Part shown: piece by piece, positions 1 through 8,129 of the stretch | How positions within the stretch are numbered: position 1 is the first letter of the stretch | Layout: each line of letters opens with the position of its first letter | Assembly: GCF_009829075.1 (NCBI RefSeq) | Contig: NZ_WUQZ01000005.1 | Location: forward strand, 62,001-126,000 | Source: Sphingobacterium composti | GTDB lineage: Bacteria > Bacteroidota > Bacteroidia > Sphingobacteriales > Sphingobacteriaceae | Length of the DNA: 64,000 nt | Reading direction: 5' to 3' | Program-made: the position numbers and the translations under genes | The notes under the pieces: model-generated | Database searches by the model: none | Told to the model about the DNA's origin: nothing | The model's input: only the letters and a program-made list of their open reading frames with translations

Positions 1-668
1 ATAAAGTTATTTGAATTTGTTTTATTCAAAATATTTTTACGGTGGGTATCTACAGTATACTTACTGGTACAAATTTTATCTGCTATTTCAGTACTATTTA
101 ATCCTTCTTGAACCAATTTCAAAATTTCTAGTTCCCTTTTTGTTAACTTATAGCAATTTTCCGTATCCAAAAAGATATTACGGCTTTTGTCATAAATTCT
201 TCTATCATTGAAAGGTCGTTCCTCGTAATCATTGATCCGTTGATGAATGACCAAAGTTTTAGTTAGATCCCCTTTATTATTAACTTCTAATGCTTGACAG
301 GTTTGTTTTATCGTAATATAAATATCTTGAGCAGTTCGTATTTTATAGGTATAAGAATACAGATAGTTAAAATGCTCATTAAATCTTAATTTGTTTTTAA
401 AATTTAAATCCTTCTCTTCACACGAGAAGAAATAATCCTTATCATCAGGATGAATAATATCAATTAGATCCTCAACGGTAAATGTGGTGGCATCATATCC
501 TGTGATGGTCTGAAATGCCATATTCATAAATGAAATAACATTTTGATTGCAATCAAAGATAAAATAATAACTGTCTACAAGAGCTTTATTTTCTTCTTCT
601 TGTGTAGTTTTTGAACTCTGTTTTCGGAATAAATCATTCCATTTTTCGTTTTTAATTTCAATAGGCAT
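1..668 (-). CDS. LuxR-type transcriptional regulator with PAS-like sensor region (C-terminus cut by window edge)
   Basis: The minus strand is open from an ATG at 668 to the window edge (222 codons). The N-terminal two thirds look like a PAS domain: after about residue 30 come YYFIFDCNQNVISFMN, then ITGYD and IHPDDKDYFF, typical PAS core and PAS/PAC wording. The C-terminal part is a LuxR/GerE helix-turn-helix with LTKRELEILKLVQEG followed by STEIADKICTSKYTVDTHRKNI. Bacteroidota proteins of this build usually sense an internal signal and bind DNA. The start is the first ATG of the frame. The stop codon lies outside the window, probably within a few codons. Ligand and targets cannot be read from the sequence. 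Confidence 0.85.
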   Translation of the reverse strand, partial: MPIEIKNEKWNDLFRKQSSKTTQEEENKALVDSYYFIFDCNQNVISFMNMAFQTITGYDATTFTVEDLIDIIHPDDKDYFFSCEEKDLNFKNKLRFNEHFNYLYSYTYKIRTAQDIYITIKQTCQALEVNNKGDLTKTLVIHQRINDYEERPFNDRRIYDKSRNIFLDTENCYKLTKRELEILKLVQEGLNSTEIADKICTSKYTVDTHRKNILNKTNSNNF

Positions 669-955
669 TTCTTAAGGTAGTTGTTTGGTACACAAATATA
701 CCTAAAAATAGTATGTTTAATAGAATATAGTTGAGAATTCATTGAATTTCGATAAATTTCTTTTTACTGTATTTTCCTATTTATTAAGTTTACTTTTTCT
801 TATAGGTGTTTAATAGTTTAAGTTTTTTTAATTGATATGAAGGATGGTTTTATAGTTTTTTTCCGTTTCATTAATATGTTGCTAAATAAAATTTAGTTTT
901 TATTGTGCAAAAATGTAAACAAATGAATTTTCAATATATTGTTTAGATTTGCAAT
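669..955. other. AT-rich intergenic region between divergent genes
   Basis: No coding sequence is seen. The region is very AT-rich and carries the divergent 5' ends of the LuxR-type regulator and the DUF962-like gene. A TAGATTTG box (Bacteroidota -7 consensus TAnnTTTG) lies at 944-951, only 5 bases before the ATG at 956, so if it is used the downstream transcript would be nearly leaderless. No convincing -33 TTG is found at the right distance. Confidence 0.4.
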
Positions 956-1486
956 ATGAATAAAGGAGTAAAAAAGCACATAAATAAAAAGGAAATATCA
1001 CCTAATACAACAGTAGAATTCTACTTTAAAAATTTAGATAATCAAATTTTGGGCAACAAATCCATTTATGCACTATTCCTAACACTTGCATTTTTCGGAG
1101 TAATGGGTTTGGTGTGGATGATTCCTTTTCCGCAGTTGGAATTTTTGCAAAAGATGAATGCGCAGACTTTTTTAAATTGGGGCTCATTTTATATTGCTAT
1201 TATTATCTATTGTTACCTTCGACTAGCGCCGACATTATCCTATGCTATGTTGTTTACCATTGCTATCATGAGTTTTTTTATTGTGCAATTAGAATATATA
1301 GAGCGCGATGGAGGTCCGACAGTGGTATTAGTTTGTTCTATAATTTCATTGATCGGAATCATAGGATCTTGGGTTTTACTCAAAAAGGAAAAAGCCTTAT
1401 CAGGAAAATTATTCAAAGATTTTTTGACTATTGGTCCAATATGGTTGTGGTCAAAGGTATTTGATAAATTTAAGATAAAATATTAA
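956..1486 (+). CDS. DUF962/Mpo1-like small membrane protein, histidine-poor variant
   Basis: 176 residues with four hydrophobic segments (about residues 40-60, 78-92, 96-112 and 122-140). The order NQILGNKSIYAL, then LAFFGVMGLVWMIP, then LRLAPTLSYAMLF, and a C-terminal LTIGPIWL with a basic tail ending KIKY follows bacterial DUF962 proteins, related to yeast Mpo1, an Fe(II) dioxygenase of fatty-acid alpha-oxidation. The family normally has conserved histidines at the N-x-x-N motif and in the C-terminal half; here the only histidine in the whole protein is at residue 8. If the assignment holds, it is a non-catalytic relative. It stands alone and is followed by a clear terminator. Confidence 0.55.
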   Translation: MNKGVKKHINKKEISPNTTVEFYFKNLDNQILGNKSIYALFLTLAFFGVMGLVWMIPFPQLEFLQKMNAQTFLNWGSFYIAIIIYCYLRLAPTLSYAMLFTIAIMSFFIVQLEYIERDGGPTVVLVCSIISLIGIIGSWVLLKKEKALSGKLFKDFLTIGPIWLWSKVFDKFKIKY

Positions 1487-1505
1487 TTGAAATTAAAATA
1501 TTTGA

Positions 1506-1536
1506 AATCCCGAGTATATAATATTCGGGATTTTTT
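1506..1536 (+). terminator. Rho-independent terminator after the DUF962-like gene
   Basis: Arms AATCCCGA (1506-1513) and TCGGGATT (1525-1532) pair perfectly around an 11-base AT loop and run into a T tract ending at 1536. It lies 20 bases after the stop at 1486. Confidence 0.8.
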
Positions 1537-1565
1537 CTATTTTGGACTTTTATAAAAGAGAAGAA

Positions 1566-2159
1566 ATGAGCCAATATAACTATCCTTTACATTTTAAATT
1601 TAAAATAGGGACACTTTCCAACGATTTCGTAGGTACAGACGCTTTCGGTAAAACAATCTTTTATGTGCGAGAGAAGATATTTGCGTGGCGTGACCAAATT
1701 AAAATTTACAGTGATGAGTCTAAAACAGAATTATTATACGAATTGAAATCAAATAAACTAATAGATTTTCAACAAACATTTACAATAACTAATTCTATAG
1801 GAAATGTTATAGGTAAAGTTAGAAGAAGTACACTAAAGTCATTTTGGAAATCTACATTCAAATTAATGAATCCACAAGATGAACATGATCATACTATACA
1901 AGAGAAAAACGCTTTTGTCAAAATGTGGGATGGTGTTTTTGGAGAAATTCCAGTAATAGGCATGTTATCAGGTTATTTTTTTAATCCTGCTTATATACTT
2001 TCATCAAATTCAGGCGAACCATTATTCGAACTTAAAAAAGAACCTTCATTCTTCGGTAGGAAATTTACGGTCACTAAATTAACCGAAAATGACATCGAGG
2101 AAGAAAGAATGGTGTTGAGTCTAGCATTAATGGTTTTAAACGAAAGAAGTAGAGGATAA
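1566..2159 (+). CDS. LURP-one-like (tubby C-terminal-like fold) protein
   Basis: 197 residues from the ATG at 1566; a TTG at 1542 would add eight residues but lies almost inside the preceding terminator, so the ATG is preferred. No signal peptide or clear membrane segment is seen. The pattern of short beta-strands (VGTDAFGKTIFYVREKIF, LLYELKSNKLIDF, FTITNSIGNVIGKVRR, YILSSNSGEPLFELKK) is that of LURP-one-related/DUF567 proteins, which share the Tubby C-terminal fold and are sometimes called phospholipid-binding. The role in bacteria is unknown. It is convergent with tyrA and shares a bidirectional terminator. Confidence 0.5.
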   Translation: MSQYNYPLHFKFKIGTLSNDFVGTDAFGKTIFYVREKIFAWRDQIKIYSDESKTELLYELKSNKLIDFQQTFTITNSIGNVIGKVRRSTLKSFWKSTFKLMNPQDEHDHTIQEKNAFVKMWDGVFGEIPVIGMLSGYFFNPAYILSSNSGEPLFELKKEPSFFGRKFTVTKLTENDIEEERMVLSLALMVLNERSRG

Positions 2160-2190
2160 AATAAAAGAGCGATTTACTCGCTCTTTTATT
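2160..2190. terminator. Bidirectional terminator between the LURP-like gene and tyrA
   Basis: A 13-bp stem (2160-2172 with 2178-2190, core AAAAGAGCGA) closes a 5-base loop and is flanked by A-runs and T-runs on both sides. It overlaps the stop codon of tyrA, so it serves both convergent genes. Confidence 0.8.
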
Positions 2191-3025
2191 TTATAATTCT
2201 TTTAATCTTATTGGATTTCTTGATGAGCTTATGTAAGCCATCGTAATCCTCTTTTTCGAGTTTATTATGCAGTTTCTGCAATTGCTTGATATGTTCTTCC
2301 AATACTTCCATCACATTTTCACGGTTTTGCTTGAAAATAGGTGTCCACATATCTGGAGAAGATTTTGCTAGACGAACCGTAGATTCAAACCCTGAGCCCG
2401 CTAATTCAAAAATACGTCCTTGCGATTTTTCTTTCTCCAAAACCGTCAAAGCCAGGGCGAATGAAGTCAAATGCGAAATATGTGACACGTAAGCTGTATG
2501 CATATCATGTTCTTCGGCATTCATAAATAGCGACTTCATCTCAAGGACATCCGTCAGCGCATCCGCCAAGTCAAAAGCATCTTCGTCAGATTTGAAAGCT
2601 TCTACATAGACCATGTTTTTGTCTTTGAATAATCCCGCAACAGCAGCTTCTGGACCTGAGTATTCAGTACCCGCCATAGGATGGGCAGCCACATAGCGTC
2701 CACGCTTAGGATGCTCAGCAATTTTTTGCAAGATATTGATCTTGGTAGATCCCATGTCAATGACAACTTGGTCTGTGATTTTGTCCAAGATATATGGTGT
2801 CAATTGCATAATGGCATCCACCGGAACGGTCAATACAATGATTTTACAAGAAGCAATAGCTTCATTCAAATCTTGAATCTCATCCACCAAACCTAATTGT
2901 AGGGCTTTCTTTTGGTTGGCTTCATTCTTGTCTACGCCAATGATTTTATCAGCGAATTTAGTTTCTTTTAGTCGGATAGCAACAGAACCACCTATCAAAC
3001 CTATTCCGACAATAGCTACGTTCAT
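2186..3025 (-). CDS. tyrA: Prephenate dehydrogenase
   Basis: 279 residues. Oxidises and decarboxylates prephenate to 4-hydroxyphenylpyruvate with NAD(P)+ in tyrosine synthesis. The N-terminus has the Rossmann motif VGIGLIGGSVAIRL (residues 6-19), followed by the TyrA-type stretches DMGSTK and AAHPMAGTEYSGP, where the His of HPMAG belongs to the active site. The length matches monofunctional TyrA; no chorismate mutase or ACT domain is fused. It lies 24 bases downstream of the aminotransferase on the same strand, fitting a two-gene tyrosine/phenylalanine operon. In related genomes these two genes usually sit with pheA and a DAHP synthase; neither is present here. Confidence 0.92.
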   Translation of the reverse strand: MNVAIVGIGLIGGSVAIRLKETKFADKIIGVDKNEANQKKALQLGLVDEIQDLNEAIASCKIIVLTVPVDAIMQLTPYILDKITDQVVIDMGSTKINILQKIAEHPKRGRYVAAHPMAGTEYSGPEAAVAGLFKDKNMVYVEAFKSDEDAFDLADALTDVLEMKSLFMNAEEHDMHTAYVSHISHLTSFALALTVLEKEKSQGRIFELAGSGFESTVRLAKSSPDMWTPIFKQNRENVMEVLEEHIKQLQKLHNKLEKEDYDGLHKLIKKSNKIKRIIK

Positions 3026-3049
3026 ATATTGTGTTTTACTATTTTCTAC

Positions 3050-4210
3050 TTAAATATTTGCTTTAATTCGTGCGATTGCTTTTTCTAAAGTGTCCTTATT
3101 CGCACATAAACTGATACGGATAAACTGTTCGCCAGCAGAACCAAAAATCCCACCAGGAGTGATAAACACTTTAGCATCGTACAAAATCTTATCACTTAGC
3201 TCGTACGAATTTGAGTAATTTGAAGGAACTTTTGCCCAAACGAATAAACCGACTTGATTTAAATCGTATTGGCAATTCAATAAATCCATGATTTCAAAAA
3301 CCTTCTTGCGACGTTCAGCATATTCTTCGTTCAATTGTGTGTACCAAGATTTATCCAAACTCAAAGCTTTTGCGGCAGCTAATTGCAAAGGCAAAAACAT
3401 ACCCGAATCCATATTGCTCTTGAATCGTAGGATTTCTCCAATACGTGTTTTATTAGCGACTAACATGCCGATACGCCAACCAGCCATATTGGATGATTTA
3501 CTCAAAGAATTCAATTCTATCGCCACCTCTTTAGCTCCTTCGATTGCCATAATACTTTCTGGCGAATCATTCAGGATGAAGCTATACGGATTATCGTGAC
3601 AGATGAGGATATTATGTTTTTTGCCAAAAGCAATTACCTTTTCAAAAAATTCTTTATTGGCTAAAGCTCCCGTAGGCATGTGTGGGTAATTAATCCACAT
3701 CATTTTTACTTTGGATAAATCCAATTGTTCCAAAGCCTCAAAATCCACCAACCAGTTGTTTTCTTGAGTCAATGTATAAGGAACAGGAGTGGCTCCAGTG
3801 ATTCGTACCGCACTCGTATAGGCTGGGTAGCCTGGATTCGGAATCAATACTTCATCACCTTCTTGCAAGTAGGTCATGCAGATGTGTACGATTCCTTCTT
3901 TTGAACCAATTAATGGCAAAATTTCTGTATTTGCATCAAGATTTACAGTATAATATCGTGCATACCAATCTGCCATGGCTTGACGAAGGGCAGGAGCACC
4001 TTTGTAATTTTGGTAACCATGGGTGTTGCTAAGAGCAGCTTGCTCGTTCAAAACTTTTACTACTTCAGGGTGAGGAGGCAAATCAGGGCTTCCTATTCCC
4101 AGATTTATAACCTGAGCTCCCGCTTTGTTCATCTCATCAATCTCTCTTAATTTCTTTGAAAAGTAGTATTCTTCAGTATGTTGTAATCTTTTTGCTACTT
4201 GAATTTCCAT
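3050..4210 (-). CDS. Class I/II PLP aminotransferase, probably for aromatic amino acids
   Basis: 386 residues from the ATG at 4210 (the codon before it, a TTG, is less likely). A fold-type I aminotransferase: YQNYKGAPALRQAMADWY, then PNPGYPAY, the NYPHMPTG motif, DNPYSFI, and SLSKSSNMAGWRIG with the PLP lysine at about residue 238. A C-terminal arginine in FIRISLC would bind the substrate carboxylate. Directly upstream of tyrA, so the likely reaction is the last transamination of tyrosine and phenylalanine synthesis; sequence alone does not exclude aspartate or other substrates. The motif has HMPTG instead of the usual NNPTG. Confidence 0.85.
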   Translation of the reverse strand: MEIQVAKRLQHTEEYYFSKKLREIDEMNKAGAQVINLGIGSPDLPPHPEVVKVLNEQAALSNTHGYQNYKGAPALRQAMADWYARYYTVNLDANTEILPLIGSKEGIVHICMTYLQEGDEVLIPNPGYPAYTSAVRITGATPVPYTLTQENNWLVDFEALEQLDLSKVKMMWINYPHMPTGALANKEFFEKVIAFGKKHNILICHDNPYSFILNDSPESIMAIEGAKEVAIELNSLSKSSNMAGWRIGMLVANKTRIGEILRFKSNMDSGMFLPLQLAAAKALSLDKSWYTQLNEEYAERRKKVFEIMDLLNCQYDLNQVGLFVWAKVPSNYSNSYELSDKILYDAKVFITPGGIFGSAGEQFIRISLCANKDTLEKAIARIKANI

Positions 4211-4370
4211 CAAAATAATTATTTGGTGCTAAATTTATAAAAACTTAATCGCTTTGTTGAATTAATCATTAATAAAAGTCTATATTTTTTATATACTTTA
4301 ATCTTTATCACTTATATGCAACATTTTGAGGGTTAATTTGCAATATCAATTAATTGACCGGCATTTTTAC

Positions 4371-4378
4371 TATTTTTG
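4371..4378 (+). promoter_or_regulatory. -7 promoter element for the ABC exporter
   Basis: TATTTTTG matches the Bacteroidota -7 consensus TAnnTTTG and ends 18 bases before the ATG at 4397. No TTG at the standard -33 spacing is evident, so this is a partial match. Confidence 0.4.
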
Positions 4379-4396
4379 CCTATTGAGAATTAGTGA

Positions 4397-6235
4397 ATGA
4401 AAACATACTTTAGATTATTATCCTTTGCCAAGCCTATTGAGAAATATGCTATTCCTTATATTCTTTGTACACTTATCACTGTAGTTTTTGGAACTTTAAA
4501 CCTAGCCTTGCTAGTGCCTCTACTTCAAGTATTATTCAAAGGAACTGGAGATGTTGAAATACAAGCTCCCAAACTGATTGAAAAACCTGGGAGTTGGATG
4601 GAGTTTGGTGATTGGTTTACCTATTATGCAGACAGACTTTATTATGATTTGGGACCTTACGAAGCCTTAAAATATGTCTGTATTGTCATTATTACCTCTG
4701 TATTCATCAGCAATTTATTCCGCTATTTGTCTCAACGTATAATGGAAAATTTGCGCATTCATACTTTGTTGAATCTGCGAAAAGCTGTTTTCAATAATGT
4801 GATGAATTTGCATACAGGATATTTTTCGGATCAACGTAAAGGTGATATTATTTCAAAAATTGCTTCTGACGTTCAAGTTGTACAATTCTCAGTTACAGGA
4901 ACTTTACAAGTTGTGTTTAAAGAACCACTTCAGTTAATAGCTTATATCGTTGTCTTGTTTTCATTATCCGCAAAATTGACTTTATTTTCGGTTTTGGTTA
5001 TTCCTATTTCAGCTTTTGTGATTTCACGTATTGTGAAAAAATTAAAATCTCAAGCTAAAGAGGGACAAGAGTCTTATGGGAAAATGATTTCTAACCTAGA
5101 CGAAGCGTTGTCTGGTATAAAAATTATTAAAGCCTTCAACGCATCAAATTTTATTAAAAATAGATTTAACACAGAAAGTGAAAACTATTCTAAAATCATG
5201 CGTAGAATGGTTCGTCGACAACAAATGGGTTCACCTGTTTCCGAGCTATTGGGCGTAGTGATGGTTGCTGTTATATTATTGTATGGAGGTAATTTGGTAC
5301 TGAATGGAGAAGGGGATTTGACAGCTTCTCAATTCATCGGTTATATCGCGATATTCTCTCAAGTGATGCGTCCTGCAAAAGCATTGACAGATTCGTTTTC
5401 GAATGTACACAATGGAATTGCGGCAGGTGAGCGTGTATTAGAACTTATTGATGAACAAAATAAGGTCGAAGATACACCAAATGCAGAAGTCATTTTATCT
5501 TTCGAATCGAATGTAGTATTTGATAATGTGCAATTTTCGTATGGCGAGAAGGATATTTTAAAAAATATCAATCTGGAAATTAAAAAGGGACAAACTATAG
5601 CATTAGTGGGACCTTCTGGTGGTGGAAAATCTACTTTGGTGGATTTGATTCCTCGTTTTATGGATGTGACAGGCGGTGAGATTTTATTTGATGGTAAGAA
5701 TATAAAGACATTAAATCAAGATTCTTTGCGTGCTCTGATAGGTACGGTAAATCAAGAATCTATTCTGTTTAATGATACCATCTTCAATAATATTGCGTTT
5801 GCAAATGAAGGAGCAACACAAGAAGAGGTTGAAGCTGCTGCAAAAATTGCGAATGCACACGAGTTTATTTTGCAGACTCCAGAAGGTTATCAAACAAACA
5901 TTGGGGATAGAGGAGCGAAACTTTCGGGCGGTCAACGTCAACGTATTTGTATTGCACGTGCGGTCTTGAAAAACCCTCCAATTATGTTGTTGGATGAAGC
6001 TACTTCGGCTTTGGATACTGAATCCGAAAGATTGGTTCAAGATTCTTTGTATAAGTTGATGGAAAATAGAACTACGGTTGTGATTGCACACCGTTTGAGT
6101 ACGATTCAGAATGCAGATAAAATTGTTGTTTTGGAAGCTGGAAGGATTGTAGAAGTGGGTTCGCACACTGAATTAGTTAATCACAACGGACTATACAAAC
6201 GATTAATCGACATGCAACAATTTGCTGAAGCTTAA
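4397..6235 (+). CDS. MsbA-like ABC exporter, fused permease and ATPase
   Basis: 612 residues, a half-transporter acting as a homodimer or heterodimer. The N-terminal 330 residues form the six-helix exporter domain. The ATPase follows: Walker A GPSGGGKST at 405-413, signature LSGGQRQR near 509, Walker B IMLLDEATSALD near 529, and the switch histidine in IAHRLST. Length and layout match MsbA-type flippases of lipid A core or phospholipids; multidrug exporters look the same, so the substrate is open. Transcribed alone; mqnE begins 61 bases later with its own -7 box. Confidence 0.88.
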   Translation: MKTYFRLLSFAKPIEKYAIPYILCTLITVVFGTLNLALLVPLLQVLFKGTGDVEIQAPKLIEKPGSWMEFGDWFTYYADRLYYDLGPYEALKYVCIVIITSVFISNLFRYLSQRIMENLRIHTLLNLRKAVFNNVMNLHTGYFSDQRKGDIISKIASDVQVVQFSVTGTLQVVFKEPLQLIAYIVVLFSLSAKLTLFSVLVIPISAFVISRIVKKLKSQAKEGQESYGKMISNLDEALSGIKIIKAFNASNFIKNRFNTESENYSKIMRRMVRRQQMGSPVSELLGVVMVAVILLYGGNLVLNGEGDLTASQFIGYIAIFSQVMRPAKALTDSFSNVHNGIAAGERVLELIDEQNKVEDTPNAEVILSFESNVVFDNVQFSYGEKDILKNINLEIKKGQTIALVGPSGGGKSTLVDLIPRFMDVTGGEILFDGKNIKTLNQDSLRALIGTVNQESILFNDTIFNNIAFANEGATQEEVEAAAKIANAHEFILQTPEGYQTNIGDRGAKLSGGQRQRICIARAVLKNPPIMLLDEATSALDTESERLVQDSLYKLMENRTTVVIAHRLSTIQNADKIVVLEAGRIVEVGSHTELVNHNGLYKRLIDMQQFAEA

Positions 6236-6269
6236 TTAGCTTCAAAAGCAAAATTTGCATTGTTTTTGA

Positions 6270-6277
6270 TATATTTG
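6270..6277 (+). promoter_or_regulatory. -7 promoter element for the mqn operon
   Basis: TATATTTG matches TAnnTTTG exactly and lies 19 bases before the mqnE ATG at 6297, with an AAGAAGGGAG purine stretch between as a possible ribosome binding site. No well-spaced -33 TTG is seen. Confidence 0.45.
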
Positions 6278-6296
6278 AGTAAGAAGGGAGTAATAT

Positions 6297-7490
6297 ATGA
6301 ATGCTGATAAAAAGCTAACTTTTTTGATTAATAATCCAAATTTGGATGTTGATTTAAAAAGAATAGCTGAAAAGGTACTAGCAGAAGAGCGTATCACATT
6401 TGACGAAGGCGTAATTTTATACGAAAAGGGAGACCTTAATTATTTAGGTATACTTGCTAACTATATCCGTGAGAAAAAACACGGTGACTATACATATTTC
6501 AACCGTAATTTTCATATCGAACCGACGAATGTGTGTGTGTACGATTGTAAATTCTGTTCGTATTCACGCATGATTAAGCAACGTGAAGAAGGATGGGAGA
6601 TGGATGTGGATGCAATGTTGGATGTGGTAAAGAAATATGATAACGAGCCGGTGACGGAAGTTCATATCACAGGTGGTGTCGTGCCTAAGCAAAATTTGGA
6701 ATTTTATGCTGAATTCTTCAAACGTTGTAAAGAGCACCGTCCTGACTTGCATATCAAAGGTTTGACACCCGTTGAATACTATTATATTTTCAAAAAAGCC
6801 AAGTTATCGCACTACGATGGTTTGAAATTTTTGAAAGAATGTGGTTTGGATTCTATGCCTGGCGGTGGTGCGGAAATTTTTCATCCAGAAATTCGTGAGC
6901 AAATAGCACATGATAAATGTACCGCGGAACAATGGTTGGATATTCACGAGCAAGCACACAAATTGGGTATGCATACCAACGCAACCATGCTTTATGGGCA
7001 TATTGAACAATTTTGGCATCGTGTAGACCATATGGAACGTTTGCGTACTTTACAAGACAAAACAGGCGGATTTCAAACTTTTATTCCTTTGAAATTCCGT
7101 AATAAGGACAACCAAATGTCTCATGTTCCAGAAGTTTCCGTAATTGAAGATTTGCGTAATTATGCCATAGCGCGTATTTACATGGACAATTTTCCTCATA
7201 TCAAAGCGTATTGGGCGATGATTTCGCGTGATACAGCACAGCTTTCTTTAGCGTATGGCGTGGATGATATAGATGGAACATTGGATGATACAACAAAAAT
7301 TTACTCTATGGCTGGTGCAGAAGAACAAACTCCTGCCATGAGTACGCAAGAATTGGTTGAGTTAATCAAAAATGTAGGCCGTCATCCTATCGAAAGAGAT
7401 ACATTGTACAATGTGGTTACGGATTACAAGGATGTTGTTTTTGAAGAAGACAAGTCAAAGAAATATTATGCTTTACCTGTCGTAAACTAA
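6297..7490 (+). CDS. mqnE: Aminofutalosine synthase MqnE (radical SAM)
   Basis: 397 residues. Joins the chorismate-derived enolpyruvyl benzoate to S-adenosylmethionine to give aminofutalosine in the futalosine route to menaquinone. The radical-SAM cluster motif CVYDCKFC is at about residues 79-86 (three cysteines, C-x3-C-x2-C), followed by HITGGVVP and the MqnE-type stretches MPGGGAEIF and MHTNATMLYGHIE. Length fits MqnE rather than the shorter MqnC. It heads a run of three genes with a histidine phosphatase and mqnA, so two pathway enzymes are co-transcribed. MqnB, MqnC and MqnD are not in this window. Confidence 0.92.
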   Translation: MNADKKLTFLINNPNLDVDLKRIAEKVLAEERITFDEGVILYEKGDLNYLGILANYIREKKHGDYTYFNRNFHIEPTNVCVYDCKFCSYSRMIKQREEGWEMDVDAMLDVVKKYDNEPVTEVHITGGVVPKQNLEFYAEFFKRCKEHRPDLHIKGLTPVEYYYIFKKAKLSHYDGLKFLKECGLDSMPGGGAEIFHPEIREQIAHDKCTAEQWLDIHEQAHKLGMHTNATMLYGHIEQFWHRVDHMERLRTLQDKTGGFQTFIPLKFRNKDNQMSHVPEVSVIEDLRNYAIARIYMDNFPHIKAYWAMISRDTAQLSLAYGVDDIDGTLDDTTKIYSMAGAEEQTPAMSTQELVELIKNVGRHPIERDTLYNVVTDYKDVVFEEDKSKKYYALPVVN

Positions 7491-7505
7491 ACAAGTTAAG
7501 AAACA

Positions 7506-8129
7506 TTGAAAAAGACTTTTTATTTTATAAGACACGGGCAAACAGACCTTAACCTCAACGGAATAGTTCAAGGGAGAGGAGTGAATACTTCGTTGAATGA
7601 AACGGGTAGGAAGCAAGCTGATGCTTTTTTTGATGCTTATAAAGATATTTCTTTTGATAAGATATATACATCTACTTTGGTTCGTACCTACGAAACAATT
7701 GAGCGTTTTGTGGATGAATTACATATTCCGTATGAATCATTGAGTGGTTTGGATGAGATAAGTTGGGGTATCTATGAAGGGAAAGTCCAAGATGAAACCA
7801 TCATGCAGGGGTTCAAAGAATTGGTTTCCGCTTGGCGAAATGGTGACTTGGATGCACATGTAGAAAACGGTGAATCGCCAAATCAATTGGTGAAAAGACA
7901 AAAAGAAGCTATTTCTTATATCTTAGATAACGAAGATGAAGATACTGTTTTGGTATGTTTACATGGTAGAGCTTTGCGGATTATGCTATGTCATCTGACC
8001 GGAGTGCCTGTTACCAATATGGACGATTTTCCACATACCAATACGTCATTGTATGTATTGGAATATGAGGACGGAAAATTCAACATAAAAGAGCATTTTA
8101 ATACCAAACATTTGGAGGGGCTGGAATGA
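7506..8129 (+). CDS. Histidine phosphatase (phosphoglycerate mutase-like) inside the mqn operon
   Basis: 207 residues. The catalytic motif is FIRHGQTDLN (phospho-accepting His near residue 10), with a second CLHGRALR motif near residue 157: a complete branch-1 histidine phosphatase. The start is a TTG: an in-frame stop at 7497 blocks upstream starts and the next Met is far inside the domain. It lies 15 bases after mqnE and overlaps mqnA by 4 bases (ATGA), so translation is probably coupled to menaquinone synthesis. The substrate is unknown; no phosphatase step is part of the described futalosine pathway. Confidence 0.85.
   Translation: MKKTFYFIRHGQTDLNLNGIVQGRGVNTSLNETGRKQADAFFDAYKDISFDKIYTSTLVRTYETIERFVDELHIPYESLSGLDEISWGIYEGKVQDETIMQGFKELVSAWRNGDLDAHVENGESPNQLVKRQKEAISYILDNEDEDTVLVCLHGRALRIMLCHLTGVPVTNMDDFPHTNTSLYVLEYEDGKFNIKEHFNTKHLEGLE

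Noticed and set aside
11..211. Small plus-strand reading frame
   Set aside because: It lies opposite the HTH part of the LuxR-type regulator, which has clear family motifs on the minus strand.
1542..1565. TTG start for the LURP-like gene
   Set aside because: It lies 6 bases beyond the T-run of the preceding terminator; the ATG at 1566 is better supported.
5711..6166. Minus-strand reading frame opposite the ABC exporter
   Set aside because: It covers the signature and Walker B region of the exporter, which is clearly coding on the plus strand.
6226..6243. GAAGCT/AGCTTC hairpin after the ABC exporter as a terminator
   Set aside because: No T-run on either side and the stop codon sits in the loop; not supported as a terminator.
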